Shown here: in pieces, positions 1 to 11,700 of the stretch | Numbering within the stretch: position 1 is the stretch's first letter | How the letters are laid out: every line of letters begins with the position of its first letter | Assembly (NCBI GenBank): GCA_023443455.1 | Contig: JAEZUE010000054.1 | Span: 24,643-88,642, forward strand | DNA length: 64,000 nt | From: Verrucomicrobiota bacterium | Lineage (GTDB): Bacteria; Verrucomicrobiota; Verrucomicrobiia; Opitutales; Opitutaceae | Direction: 5' to 3' | Position numbers and translations under genes: made by a program | Notes under the pieces: model-generated | The model's input: the letters and a program-made list of their open reading frames with translations, nothing else | Databases searched by the model: none | What the model was told of the DNA's origin: nothing

Positions 1-1137
1 CACGATGGTGTCCTCCGGGAGCGTGGCCGCGAGGTGCCGGCAGAGGTTCACCGGATGCAGCGGTTCGAGCACGGGATCCGGATGCCGAAGCGGATGCGCC
101 TCGCGCAACTCGGCCGCACGCGCCCGCCACTCCGGCCGCGTCCGCGCCGGCAGGCGGTCGAGCAAACGCGCCAGCGCGTCGGCCGCGTCGCCGACCAGGC
201 CGAGCGTGGCGGCGCGGATCTTGCCAAGCTCGGCGCGGTCGATGTCGAGATGCGCGATCGTCGCCTGCGGGCAGAACTCGGCGACCTTGCCGGTGGCGCG
301 GTCGTCGAAACGCGCGCCGATCGCGAAGATCACGTCGGCCTCCCGCATGAGCAGGTTCGTGCCCTTGCCGCCGTGCATGCCGAGCATGCCCATGCTCAGC
401 GGATCGTCGGCCGCGAGCGTGCCGAGCGCGTTGAGCGTCATCACCGCCGGGGCGTCGATGCGCTGGGCAAGTGCGCGCGCCAACTCGACCGCACCGGCCG
501 CGACGATGCCGCCGCCGAGGTAGAGCAGCGGCCGCTCGGCGTTCGCCAACAACGCGACGAGCGCGTCGATTTCCGCGTCGGCGCACTTGGCCGGCTCGAT
601 GCGCCCGCCCGGTTCCGGCCACGCGGCGATGTCGGCCCGGGCGGTGAGCACATCCTTGGGAATGTCGATCGCGACCGGGCCGGGCCGGCCGGATTCCGCG
701 AGGGTGAAAGCCGCGGGCACCGCGTCCAGCAGCTCGCCGATCGAGCGCACCAGGAAGTTGTGCTTGGTGATCGGCAACGTGAGGCCGTACGTATCGACCT
801 CCTGGAACGCGTCGGTGCCGATGAGGGCCTGGGGCACGTTGGCGGTGATCGCCACGAGCGGCACCGAGTCGAGCTTCGCGTCGGCGATGGCGGTGAGCAG
901 GTTCGTCGCGCCCGGACCCGAGGTGGCGAGGCAGACGGCGGCCCGGCCGGTCACGCGCGCCATGCCCTGGGCGACAAAACCGGCGCCCTGTTCGTGGCGG
1001 GTGAGGACATGGTGGATCCCGCTGCCGTGCAGGGCATCGTAGAACGGCAGGATCGCACCGCCGGGAATCCCGGCGAGGGTGGTGATGCCCTGGCGCTCGA
1101 GCAGAGTGCGCAGGATGATGGCTCCGGTATGTTGCAT
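1..1137 (-). CDS. ilvB: Acetolactate synthase large subunit (3' part beyond window)
   Basis: ThDP enzyme that condenses two pyruvates, or pyruvate and 2-oxobutyrate, in the first common step of valine, leucine and isoleucine synthesis. The 379 visible codons cover the N-terminal Pyr domain, with the proton-relay Glu49 in RHEQGAGFVAQG and the TSGPGATNLLTAIADAKLDS segment. The central domain follows (GRPGPVAIDIPKDV, then MGMLGMHG and IGARFDDR). The ThDP-binding C-terminal domain lies beyond position 1. The start at 1137 fits the family N-terminus and follows an attenuator by about 47 nt. The valine-rich leader peptide upstream points to transcription attenuation by branched-chain amino acid supply, which supports a biosynthetic rather than catabolic enzyme. 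The small subunit ilvN is expected downstream, outside the window. Confidence 0.93.
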   Translation of the reverse strand, partial: MQHTGAIILRTLLERQGITTLAGIPGGAILPFYDALHGSGIHHVLTRHEQGAGFVAQGMARVTGRAAVCLATSGPGATNLLTAIADAKLDSVPLVAITANVPQALIGTDAFQEVDTYGLTLPITKHNFLVRSIGELLDAVPAAFTLAESGRPGPVAIDIPKDVLTARADIAAWPEPGGRIEPAKCADAEIDALVALLANAERPLLYLGGGIVAAGAVELARALAQRIDAPAVMTLNALGTLAADDPLSMGMLGMHGGKGTNLLMREADVIFAIGARFDDRATGKVAEFCPQATIAHLDIDRAELGKIRAATLGLVGDAADALARLLDRLPARTRPEWRARAAELREAHPLRHPDPVLEPLHPVNLCRHLAATLPEDTIV

Positions 1138-1183
1138 GGTATTCGGTGGTTGGAGCCCGCTCCGTGGCGGCACCGTCCAGGGC

Positions 1184-1220
1184 AACAAAAAGCCCCCTCC
1201 GGTGCGGCACCGGAGAGGGC
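1184..1220 (-). terminator. Attenuator terminator ahead of ilvB
   Basis: On the minus strand a 12-bp stem (1209-1220 with 1192-1203, one G-U pair) closes a 5-nt loop and runs into TTTTTGTT at 1191-1184. It lies between the leader peptide stop (1238) and the ilvB start (1137), the position of a classical attenuator. A GAGGG segment at the end of the leader reading frame can pair with the CCCTC of the left arm, giving a plausible but weak antiterminator. Confidence 0.85.
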
Positions 1221-1237
1221 GAAAGTCGTGAGTATGC

Positions 1238-1327
1238 TCAGACCCCTCGCGGCGCGCAGGCGACGACGACTACTACCACCAGGAGGGCGGCGAGGGCGTT
1301 GCGGGAGGCGTGGACGCGGTTGGTCAT
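1238..1327 (-). CDS. ilv operon leader peptide
   Basis: This is a 29-residue open frame, MTNRVHASRNALAALL followed by six consecutive valines, then ACAPRGV and stop. The six Val codons (residues 17-22) directly follow two Leu codons, so ribosome pausing would report valine and leucine charging. The frame ends 18 nt before the terminator stem at 1220, as in known ilv leaders such as E. coli ivbL and ilvL, which are also runs of branched-chain residues. The peptide is probably only a sensor with no function of its own. No clear Shine-Dalgarno sequence precedes it, and a TTGACA at 1367-1362 is close enough that translation could be nearly leaderless. Function is inferred from position and composition. 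Confidence 0.82.
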   Translation of the reverse strand: MTNRVHASRNALAALLVVVVVVACAPRGV

Positions 1328-1338
1328 GAAGTGGCCGC

Positions 1339-1367
1339 AAGAAGAGCCGCCTCGGGCACGCTGTCAA
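1339..1367 (-). promoter_or_regulatory. Possible promoter of the ilv leader transcript
   Basis: A consensus -35 hexamer TTGACA lies at 1367-1362 on the minus strand. Seventeen bases later comes CTTCTT, a poor -10. If used, transcription would begin within about 10 nt of the leader ATG at 1327. Confidence 0.35.
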
Positions 1368-1503
1368 GCCGGCACCCGCCGCCCGCCCGGGCAAACAGAT
1401 GAACGGCCGCCCGCGTTATTGCCCCCGGTGAAAGGGAACGGCACCACCTCCTACGTGTCCCCGAAATGCGGCGGCGACACACGGGCGGCCCGGAGGAGGA
1501 CGC

Positions 1504-1533
1504 AAAAAGGCCGCCCGGGGTTGGGGCGGCCTT
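1504..1533 (-). terminator. Rho-independent terminator of the outer-membrane protein gene
   Basis: A 10-bp perfect stem AAGGCCGCCC/GGGCGGCCTT (1533-1524 with 1516-1507) has a 7-nt loop and a T run at 1508-1504 on the minus strand. It sits 26 nt past the stop codon at 1559. Confidence 0.85.
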
Positions 1534-1558
1534 CCAGAATCGCGAAACCGCGGTGGCC

Positions 1559-2182
1559 TCAGTACTTGAACACCACCCCGAGCGAGAAGCCGTTGCTGTC
1601 GTCGTCGAAGTCGCGCGTATAGCTGCCACGGAGACCGACCGTCTCGTTGATCCAGTAGTTCGCGCCGAGCGAGGCGTAGAGGCCCGCGCCCTCGTCCCAC
1701 TCGGTGTAGTCGTAGTGGCCGAGCGCGACGCGGATCGAGGCCTTCGAACAGCACGGGATCTCCGCCCCGACACTGACGTCGTAGAAGAACGAATTCTTCC
1801 GGCCGGTGTACGAGTAGCCGTAGTAGTCCATGTCGAGGTCCTCGTAGCCGATCGCGCCGGCGACGAAGCCCTTGATGCCCTTGTCGAGCTCCATGTAGCC
1901 GGTCGCCTTCGCGGAGACGTTCCAGGCCTTCGCGTCGAGACCGGAGAGATCGAGGTCGTAATTGGCGTAACCGCCGTGGAACGACAGATCCAACCCCTTG
2001 ATCGAGGAAGGGACGTTGAGCTCGAAGCCGATCGAGGAGAGGTCGGCGCCCTTGGCGTCGACATAGCCCAGATCGATCGCTCCGTAGCGTTCACCGATGA
2101 GCCCGCTGGTCTGGGCGACGGCCGCGGAAGCCGCCCCCGCCACCATCAGGGCCAGTATCACATTGCGCAGTTTGTTGGTCAT
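1559..2182 (-). CDS. Outer-membrane beta-barrel protein, function unknown
   Basis: A 207-residue protein with a Sec signal peptide (about residues 1-23, MTNKLRNVILALMVAG...SAAVAQ). The rest alternates polar and aromatic residues in short strand-like blocks (GAIDLGYV, LDLSFHGGYANYDLDL, FFYDVSVGAEI, GLRGSYTRDF) and ends in FSLGVVFKY, the aromatic C-terminal strand read by the BAM machinery. The length fits an 8-stranded barrel of the OmpA/OmpW size class. A Cys-Cys pair (EIPCCSK) is unusual and could form an extracellular disulfide. It is monocistronic, with its own strong terminator. No family name can be given from sequence reading alone. Confidence 0.75.
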   Translation of the reverse strand: MTNKLRNVILALMVAGAASAAVAQTSGLIGERYGAIDLGYVDAKGADLSSIGFELNVPSSIKGLDLSFHGGYANYDLDLSGLDAKAWNVSAKATGYMELDKGIKGFVAGAIGYEDLDMDYYGYSYTGRKNSFFYDVSVGAEIPCCSKASIRVALGHYDYTEWDEGAGLYASLGANYWINETVGLRGSYTRDFDDDSNGFSLGVVFKY

Positions 2183-2258
2183 GCGGCCCGATACCTACCC
2201 GCCGCGCCGCCCCAAATGCAATCCAACTTTTCGTTACGATGTTTTTACGGCCCGCGCC

Positions 2259-3299
2259 CTACCCCGCCAAGCCCAGCGACGGCTCGAACGTGAGCGAGAG
2301 CCCGCCCTCGGCCGCGCCGGTCGGCCGCGCCCGGTCCATCCAGGCGCCGAAGGCGATCATCGCCGCGTTGTCGCCGGTGTGCCGTGGCGCCGCCGCGAAG
2401 CACGGCACCCCCTGCTTGCGTCCGACCTCGGCGACGGCCGCCCGCAGGGCCTTGTTGTTCGCCACGCCGCCCGACAGTCCGACGCTGCGGTAGGCGCCCG
2501 CACCGAGCGCCTGCGCGGTACGGCGTGCGAGCGATTCAACCACCGCGGCCTGGTAACTGGCACAGAGGTCGTCGAAGCCGGCCCGCACCTCCTCGTCGCC
2601 CATCTTCTCGAGCTGGTACCGCAGCGCGGTCTTCAGTCCCGAATAGCTGAAGTCGAGCGTGCCGCGGGAGTTCTGCCCGCGGGGAAAGGCGAACGCGTCG
2701 GGCCGGCCCGCCGCCGCATGCTTCTCGATGAGCGGACCGCCCGGATACCCGAGGCCGAGCAGCTTCGCCCCCTTGTCGAGCGCCTCGCCGGCGGCGTCGT
2801 CGAGCGTCGTCGCCACGACGTCGATGCGGCGTTTCTCGTCGATGGTCAGCAGCACCGTGTTGCCGCCGGAGACCAGCAGGCCGAGATGGGGCAGCAGCGC
2901 GGCGATCCGCTCCTCGAAGGCGGCCGGCGCCTCCGCGTGCAGCGCGATGAAGGGCGACCAGGCGTGGCCGCGCAGGTGGTTGCCTCCGACCAGCGGCACG
3001 CCCCATTCGAGGGCGAGTGCCTTCGCCACGGATACGCCCATGGCCAGGCAGGCGGCCAGACCGGGCCCGCGCGTCACCGCGATCCGGGTGATGCCCGCCA
3101 AGCCGGGCTCCGCGGCGACGGTGCGCAGCAGCGGGGCGAAATGCCGGAGGTGCTCGCGGCTCGCCAGATCGGGCACGACCCCGCCGTAGGCCTGGTGCAG
3201 CGCGATCTGGCTGTGCACCCACTCGCCCCGCAACCCGCTCTCCGGGTCGAAGAGCGCGAGCGCGGTTTCGTCGCAGGAACTTTCAACGCCGAGGATCAT
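2259..3299 (-). CDS. tsaD: tRNA N6-threonylcarbamoyladenosine transferase TsaD
   Basis: Transfers threonylcarbamoyl from TsaC product to A37 of ANN-decoding tRNAs, with TsaB and TsaE as partners. The 346-residue length is normal for the family. It has the N-terminal MILGVESSCDET motif, the metal-binding pair His108 and His112 in GNHLRGHAWS, the VSGGNT ATP/adenylate loop, DDAAGEALDKGAKLLGLGYPGGP, LSGGVANNKALR and the late HTGDNAAMIAFGA with its metal-binding Asp. The start codon overlaps the stop of the upstream protease gene by 4 nt (ATGA), so the two are translationally coupled. TsaD is essential in most bacteria. Confidence 0.95.
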   Translation of the reverse strand: MILGVESSCDETALALFDPESGLRGEWVHSQIALHQAYGGVVPDLASREHLRHFAPLLRTVAAEPGLAGITRIAVTRGPGLAACLAMGVSVAKALALEWGVPLVGGNHLRGHAWSPFIALHAEAPAAFEERIAALLPHLGLLVSGGNTVLLTIDEKRRIDVVATTLDDAAGEALDKGAKLLGLGYPGGPLIEKHAAAGRPDAFAFPRGQNSRGTLDFSYSGLKTALRYQLEKMGDEEVRAGFDDLCASYQAAVVESLARRTAQALGAGAYRSVGLSGGVANNKALRAAVAEVGRKQGVPCFAAAPRHTGDNAAMIAFGAWMDRARPTGAAEGGLSLTFEPSLGLAG

Positions 3300-4594
3300 G
3301 GAAGGAGCGGGGCTGCGGTTGGCGCCGAGGCGGTCGCGGCCGGGAAAACGAGCAGACCGCGCAACACATCGACCGCCGCCTCGAGCTGGCGGTCCGGGAT
3401 CGGTTCGAAGCCGAAGCGCGCCTTGAACTCGGCCGCATCGCCGAGGTCCTCGCGCAGGCGCTGGATGCCGAGCTTGCGGTCGTCGTCGGCCGAGACCGGC
3501 AGGTCCACGTCGGGCGCGATGCCGTTGCCGTGGATCACCTGGCCGCCGGGCGTGAAATAGCGGGCCGTGGTCAGGCGCAGCGCGTCGCCGCCGGGCAGCG
3601 GCAGCAGCGTCTGCACCGAGCCCTTGCCGAAGGTGCGCTCGCCGACCACCACCGCGCGTCGCGTATCGTGCAACGCGCCGGTCACGATCTCGGCGGCGCT
3701 GGCGCTGCCGGAGTTGACGATCACCGCGATCGGATAGTCTCGCTGCCGGGCGCCGCCGGCCGCATGCAGCTCGCTCCGGCTGCCCGGTTCGCGACCCTCG
3801 GTGTAGACGGCGAGTTCGCCGGCACGGAAAAACGGATCGAGCACCGCCACGGCCGCGCCGAGCAGGCCGCCGGGATTGTTGCGCAGGTCGAGCACGAGCG
3901 CCTCCAGCCCCTGCGACTCGAGCGAGCCGAGCGCCTCCCTGAACTCCTCGCCCGTGCGCTCGGTGAACTGCGTGAGCTGGATGTAGCCGATCCCCGGAGC
4001 CACCATCGAGACGCCACGGATCGTCTCGACCTTGATGATCTCGCGCACGATCTCGACCTCGACCGGGCGCGCCTCGTCGCCGCGCTCGAGCCCGACCCTC
4101 ACGCTGGTGCCGGGCTGGCCGCGCATCCGGTCGACCGCGTTGCGCAGCACCGGGGCCTCGAGCGGCCGGCCGTCGACCGCGACAATCCGGTCGCCGCGCA
4201 GGATGCCGGCCCGCTCGCCCGGCGTGCCGGCGATCGGCGCAATCACGACGACCTTCTCGTCGCGCAGCTCGATCTGCACCCCGATCCCGCCGAATTCGCT
4301 GCGCAGGTCGTCCTGCACCTTCGTGTAGCTGCGGCGATCGAGGTATTCCGAATGCGGATCCAGGTCGCGCACCATGGTCTGGAGGGCGTCGCCGGTGAGC
4401 TTGGCCGGCGCGGCCGCCGCCGGGTCGTAGTAGCGCGCGCCCACCACCGCGAGCACCTGCCGGAAACGCTCCGCCTGGCGCGCGGCCTCGCTGCGCGGGA
4501 ACCAGCCGTGCCGCTCGCCGAGCAGCAGGACCAGCAGCACGGTGTTGCCGAGCAGCAACACCGCGGTGGCGGTCTGGAGAATCCGTTTGAACAT
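3296..4594 (-). CDS. C-terminal processing peptidase (S41 family, PDZ)
   Basis: Periplasmic serine protease that cleaves the C-terminal tails of substrate proteins. The 432-residue product has one N-terminal membrane anchor (about 9-26), a PDZ domain (about 95-185, GIGVQIEL...VAVDGRPLEAPVLRNAVDRMRG) and the S41 catalytic domain with Ser297 in VNSGSASAAEI and Lys324 in GERTFGKGSVQ. These are the family's Ser-Lys dyad. The start MFKRILQTATAVLLL at 4594 was chosen because it gives the clean signal-anchor; longer upstream starts add unrelated sequence. It overlaps tsaD by 4 nt and is divergent from the methyltransferase at 4644. It is probably a CtpA/CtpB-like protease; the specific substrate is unknown. 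Confidence 0.92.
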   Translation of the reverse strand: MFKRILQTATAVLLLGNTVLLVLLLGERHGWFPRSEAARQAERFRQVLAVVGARYYDPAAAAPAKLTGDALQTMVRDLDPHSEYLDRRSYTKVQDDLRSEFGGIGVQIELRDEKVVVIAPIAGTPGERAGILRGDRIVAVDGRPLEAPVLRNAVDRMRGQPGTSVRVGLERGDEARPVEVEIVREIIKVETIRGVSMVAPGIGYIQLTQFTERTGEEFREALGSLESQGLEALVLDLRNNPGGLLGAAVAVLDPFFRAGELAVYTEGREPGSRSELHAAGGARQRDYPIAVIVNSGSASAAEIVTGALHDTRRAVVVGERTFGKGSVQTLLPLPGGDALRLTTARYFTPGGQVIHGNGIAPDVDLPVSADDDRKLGIQRLREDLGDAAEFKARFGFEPIPDRQLEAAVDVLRGLLVFPAATASAPTAAPLLP

Positions 4595-4643
4595 GCCGGC
4601 GACTCTGCAAGATACCGCCGCCGCGAGGCTATCCGAAAACCCG

Positions 4644-5648
4644 ATGATTCCACCCGACGCAGACGACACCGCCGAAGACGCCCGGTTTTCCGCGGCCTTC
4701 CGGTCCGAGTGCGGCGCCGCGCCGGTGCCCTTTGCGCGTTTCATGGAGCTGGCGCTCTACCACCCGCAACTCGGATACTACAGGCGCCCGCGGCCCCGCG
4801 TCGGGTTGGCCACCGACACCGATTTCTACACCGCGACCAGCACCGGGGAGGTCTTCGGCGAACTCGTCGCCGCCGCCGCCACGAAACTGCTCGGGGCCGA
4901 GGCGGCGGACCACGACTTCGTCGAGCTCGGCTCCGAGAACGGACGCACCGCGCTCGACGGCGTCGCGCACCCCTTCCGCTCCGTGCGTGCGGTCGGCTGC
5001 ACCGATGCCGCCGCGCTGGGGGGACCGTGCGTGGTCTTCTCCAACGAGCTCTTCGACGCGCAACCGTTCCACCGCGTCGTCCGCAGCCACGACGGCTGGC
5101 GCGAGATCGGGGTGACGCTCGCCGACGACACGCTGGTCGAGGCCGAGCTCGCCACCCTTTCGCCCGAAGTCGCGACCGTTGTTCCCCTGCTGCCGACCGA
5201 CCTGCCCGCAGGCTACCGCATGGACCTGCCGCTCGCGGCGGCGGCGCTGTGCCGACAACTCGTCGCGGCCGCCTGGACCGGCCTGTTCTTGGCGTTCGAC
5301 TACGGCAAGACCTGGTCGGCGCTCGCCACCGACACCCCGACCGGCACCGCCCGCGCCTACCACGCGCACCGGCAGGAACGCGATCTCCTCAAACGCCCCG
5401 GACGCCAGGACCTCACCTGCCACATCTGCTGGGACTGGCTCGAGTCCGCCCTGCGCGCGGGCGACTTCGGCTCCCTCGTCCTCGAGTCGCAGGAGTCGTT
5501 TCTGGTCCGCCATGCCGGTGCGGCCGCCGCACGCATCGCCGCGGAGGCCAAGCCCGGCCGGCCAGACCCGCGCCGCAGCCGCCTGCACGAGCTGCTCCAT
5601 CCCGGCCTGCTTGGGCAACGATTCCAAGTGCTGCATGCCCGGCGTTGA
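4644..5648 (+). CDS. MidA/NDUFAF7-family SAM-dependent methyltransferase
   Basis: A 334-residue protein of the DUF185 (Methyltransf_28) family. The mitochondrial relative NDUFAF7 methylates an arginine of complex I; bacterial roles are not settled. Family features are PVPFARFMELALYHPQLGYYRR at the N-terminus, DFYTATSTGEVFGELVA, the FSNELFDAQPFHRV motif, LAFDYGKTW, and GRQDLTCHICWDWL near the C-terminus (family DxTxHVDF). The usual glycine-rich SAM loop EhGxGxG reads VELGSENGRTALDG, so it is divergent. The start at 4644 was chosen over an in-frame ATG at 4593, which would overlap the divergent protease start. Confidence 0.82.
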   Translation: MIPPDADDTAEDARFSAAFRSECGAAPVPFARFMELALYHPQLGYYRRPRPRVGLATDTDFYTATSTGEVFGELVAAAATKLLGAEAADHDFVELGSENGRTALDGVAHPFRSVRAVGCTDAAALGGPCVVFSNELFDAQPFHRVVRSHDGWREIGVTLADDTLVEAELATLSPEVATVVPLLPTDLPAGYRMDLPLAAAALCRQLVAAAWTGLFLAFDYGKTWSALATDTPTGTARAYHAHRQERDLLKRPGRQDLTCHICWDWLESALRAGDFGSLVLESQESFLVRHAGAAAARIAAEAKPGRPDPRRSRLHELLHPGLLGQRFQVLHARR

Positions 5649-5744
5649 CCCCGCCGGTGTGTCGTTTTTGCGACGGCCGTTTGGGCGGGCATTTGCCCGT
5701 TGCCAAACCGCCACGCGAGCCCAACCGTCTCCGCCTTTCATCCC

Positions 5745-8771
<3,027 letters not shown>

Positions 8772-8885
8772 GCCCCGGCCGCCGGTGTCCATGTGTCGCC
8801 GCCCGACAAGGGCAGCGGAACCCGCCACCCAACCGTGGCGCTGCTCGCCAAGAGCAGCGTCTCCCTGATCGCCGTTCTGGCGAAC

Positions 8886-9080
8886 GGCGCCACGCCCGCT
8901 CCGGCACGCTCACCCGTGGCGCAGGCGTCCCTGCCTGCGATCCCCGCACTCCGCCCGCTCCCGCGCCCCATCACCCACGCCGTCCCCTGCGGCCCTCGCC
9001 CGCCACCGCCGGCACGGAGGCCGGCGCCACGCCCGCTCCGGCGAGCCCAACCGTGGCGCAGGCGTCCCTGCCTGCGATCC
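8886..9080. repeat. Intergenic ~138-bp tandem repeat, copies at 8886 and 9023
   Basis: The 472-bp gap between secA and the HDIG gene (8772-9243) holds no gene. Inside it a unit beginning GGCGCCACGCCC starts at 8886 and again at 9023 (137-bp period). It contains GTGGCGCAGGCGTCCCTGCC and CCGGCACGGAGGCCGGCGCC, which are imperfect inverted copies of each other, so single strands would fold. A related hairpin (GTGGCG...GGCGCCAC) occupies 8835-8892. The same unit recurs at 33808-34083. The last ~150 bp before 9244 presumably carry the promoter of the HDIG gene, but no clear hexamers are visible. Confidence 0.8.
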
Positions 9081-9243
9081 CGGGTTCCATTCCGCTCCCC
9101 CGCGGGATCGACGGCCTTGGCGGCCGCCGCTACCCCGCAAGAATGTCGGACCGCGCTCCCCCATCCCCACGCCCCGTCTCCGCACCTCCGCACTCGACCC
9201 CGGTGCCCGTTGATGCAACCGTAACGCCTCTTCGCCCAAACCG

Positions 9244-11700
9244 ATGAACTGGCTCGCGCGCTTCTCCCGGCCCTCCGCCCCGGCCGCCCCTCCCTCGATC
9301 CGTTTCGAGAACTCCCCCGTACTGCGCTTTTTGGAGACAAACCGCCTGGTCTCCGCCGCCGTGCTCGCCGCCACCGTGCTCGCGATCGTCGGCGTCAGCT
9401 ACGTGGGCGTGTCGCCCGTCGCCCTCCCGCTCCAGGAGAACCAGCTCGCCAGCGTGCGCATCGTCGCCGCCGACTCCTTCGGCTACACCAGCCAGATCCG
9501 CACCCGCCAGGCGCGCGAACACGCCGGTGAGCAGGTGCCGCCCGTCTTCCGCGTCGAGATGGCGCCCTTCCGGCAGTTCGAGACCCATCTGCGCGAGTTC
9601 TCCGCCGAACTCGACCGCTTCGAACAGCAGTACCTCGTCAACGAACCCGTGGCCCGCGCCGAGGCCCTGCGCGAACATGCCGCCGCGCTCGGCGTGCTCG
9701 TCGACGCCTTCAACGTGCGCGGCCCCTACCACGTCGCCGTCGAGGACATCTCCACCATCCTGAGACTCGGCCCCGCCCGCGCCCGTTTCGCCATCCTCGA
9801 AAACGGGCTCGTCACCCTCCAGGAGCTCTACCGCGAGGGCATCTGCAACGACCACCAGGAACTCGTCGCCGCCGGCAACGGCGCCATCACCGCCTACCAG
9901 GTACGCGGCAGCGACGGCCAGATCGTGCCCTCCCGCGTGCAGTCCCGCGAAGACGCCCTCACCTTCCTGCGCATCAACCTCAACGCCGAAGGCGTCGGCC
10001 GCGACGGCGCCGGCGCGCTCTTCCGCCTCTTCCGCAACGGTCTCACCCCGAACCTCGTGTTCGACTCGGTCGCCACCGGCCGCCAACGCGCCCGCGCCGA
10101 GGCCGCCCTCAAGGACGTGGTCGTGAACGTCCAGAAGGGCCAGGTGCTCGTCGAGCCGGGCATGCGCATCTCCGCCGAGCAGTTCGAGCTGCTCTCCGCC
10201 CACCGCCAGTTCCTCCTCGACCAGGGCGGCGTCCAGGTTTCCGGATACCTGCAGCTCTTCGGCCGCATGCTGCTGGTGCTCGCGATGGTGCTGGCCGCCG
10301 TCGTCTTCATCCGGCTCGAGGACCGCGCTTCCCTCACCTCCAACGGCCGCCTCGGCCTGCTCGCGTTGGTCGTCGTGCTCAACCTCTGCCTGGTGCGCGT
10401 CGTCTTCCAGCTCGGCGAGATGAGCTTCTTCGTGCGCCACCCCGACGTCGCCGCCGTCCTGCCCTATCTCGCCCCCACCGCCCTCGCGCCGCTGATCGTC
10501 GCCGTGCTGCTCGGCACCGGCCCGGCCATCATGATGGCGCTGGTCGTCTCGCTCTTCACCGGCGTCATCCACGGCAACCGCCTCGACGTGCTCGTGGTCT
10601 CGTTCTTCGCCTCCATGGTCGGCATCTACGCCTGCCGCCGCGTGCGCCAGCGCGGTCGCGTGATCCGCGCCGGCTTCCTCGCCGGCCTGAGCGTCGCCAT
10701 CTTCGCCCTGTTGCTCGGCGCCGCCGACAACATCGGCACCGGCAACCGCGACGCCGTGCTCATCACCATCCGCCAGATGGGCGCGGGCCTGGGTATCGGC
10801 GTCGTCACCGGCATCACCGTCGCCGGGCTGCTGCCGCTGCTCGAGATGCTCTTCCGCCGCACCACCGACATCACCCTGCTCGAGCTCACCGACTACAACC
10901 ACCCGCTGCTCAGCCGCCTCCAGCTCGAAGCCCCCGGCACCTACCACCACAGCCTCATGGTGGCCAACCTCTCCGAAAACGCCGCCCAGGCCATCGGCGC
11001 CAACCCGCTGGTCTGCCGCGTGTGCTCGCTCTTTCACGACATCGGCAAGACCGCCAAGCCCGCCTACTTCACCGAAAACCAGCGCGACCGCGGCAACCCG
11101 CACGACGACTGCAGCCCCCAGGTCAGCGCCTCGGTCATCCGCTCCCACATCGAGGAGGGCGTCGAGCTCGCCACCCGCCACCGCCTCCCCCGCCTCGTCG
11201 TCGACGCCATCCGCCAGCACCACGGCACCACCCTCATCCAGTACTTCTACCAGCGCGCCCGCAAGGAGGCCCGCAGCCCCCAGCCCGGCCAGCCCGCCCC
11301 CGGGCCCGATGCCGCCGGCCCCGAAGTCCCCGAGGAGGATTTCCGTTACGAAGGCCCCAAGCCCCAGACCCGCGAGAACGCCATCATCTTCTTCGCCGAC
11401 TGCGTCGAGGCCGCCTCCCGCTCCCTCAAGACCGTCACCCGCCAAAGCCTCGCCGAACTCATCGAACGCCTCTTCCAGGAACGCATCGACGACGGCCAGC
11501 TCGACCAGTGCCCGCTCACCTTCGCCGAGGTGGCGCGCATCAAGACCAGCTTCGAGTTCACGCTGCTCAACATGCTGCACGCGCGCATCGCGTATCCGAC
11601 GCCCGAACCCGCGAACGGCACCGCCGCCACCCTTCCCGCCGCCCAACCGCCCGCCCCCGACCCGACCACCCATGCCCGCGAAGAACAGCCGCCCCGTTAA
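9244..11700 (+). CDS. 7TM-HDED/HDIG membrane phosphohydrolase (PgpH-like)
   Basis: An 818-residue membrane protein of the PgpH/YqfF family, whose studied members hydrolyse cyclic di-AMP. Order: short cytoplasmic N-terminus, one membrane helix (about 40-58), a large extracytoplasmic 7TMR-HDED-type domain (about 65-330), a bundle of about six or seven membrane helices (about 340-540), then the HD domain with APGTYHHSLMVANL and the metal-binding HDIGK at 598-602. A later H of IRQHHGTTLIQYFY and D of IIFFADCVEAASRS follow, as the family has. The C-terminus continues past the domain with a Pro/Ala-rich tail that overlaps ybeY by 29 nt. In many bacteria phoH, this gene and ybeY are adjacent; here phoH lies 35 kb away. 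Substrate is inferred from family. Confidence 0.88.
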   Translation: MNWLARFSRPSAPAAPPSIRFENSPVLRFLETNRLVSAAVLAATVLAIVGVSYVGVSPVALPLQENQLASVRIVAADSFGYTSQIRTRQAREHAGEQVPPVFRVEMAPFRQFETHLREFSAELDRFEQQYLVNEPVARAEALREHAAALGVLVDAFNVRGPYHVAVEDISTILRLGPARARFAILENGLVTLQELYREGICNDHQELVAAGNGAITAYQVRGSDGQIVPSRVQSREDALTFLRINLNAEGVGRDGAGALFRLFRNGLTPNLVFDSVATGRQRARAEAALKDVVVNVQKGQVLVEPGMRISAEQFELLSAHRQFLLDQGGVQVSGYLQLFGRMLLVLAMVLAAVVFIRLEDRASLTSNGRLGLLALVVVLNLCLVRVVFQLGEMSFFVRHPDVAAVLPYLAPTALAPLIVAVLLGTGPAIMMALVVSLFTGVIHGNRLDVLVVSFFASMVGIYACRRVRQRGRVIRAGFLAGLSVAIFALLLGAADNIGTGNRDAVLITIRQMGAGLGIGVVTGITVAGLLPLLEMLFRRTTDITLLELTDYNHPLLSRLQLEAPGTYHHSLMVANLSENAAQAIGANPLVCRVCSLFHDIGKTAKPAYFTENQRDRGNPHDDCSPQVSASVIRSHIEEGVELATRHRLPRLVVDAIRQHHGTTLIQYFYQRARKEARSPQPGQPAPGPDAAGPEVPEEDFRYEGPKPQTRENAIIFFADCVEAASRSLKTVTRQSLAELIERLFQERIDDGQLDQCPLTFAEVARIKTSFEFTLLNMLHARIAYPTPEPANGTAATLPAAQPPAPDPTTHAREEQPPR

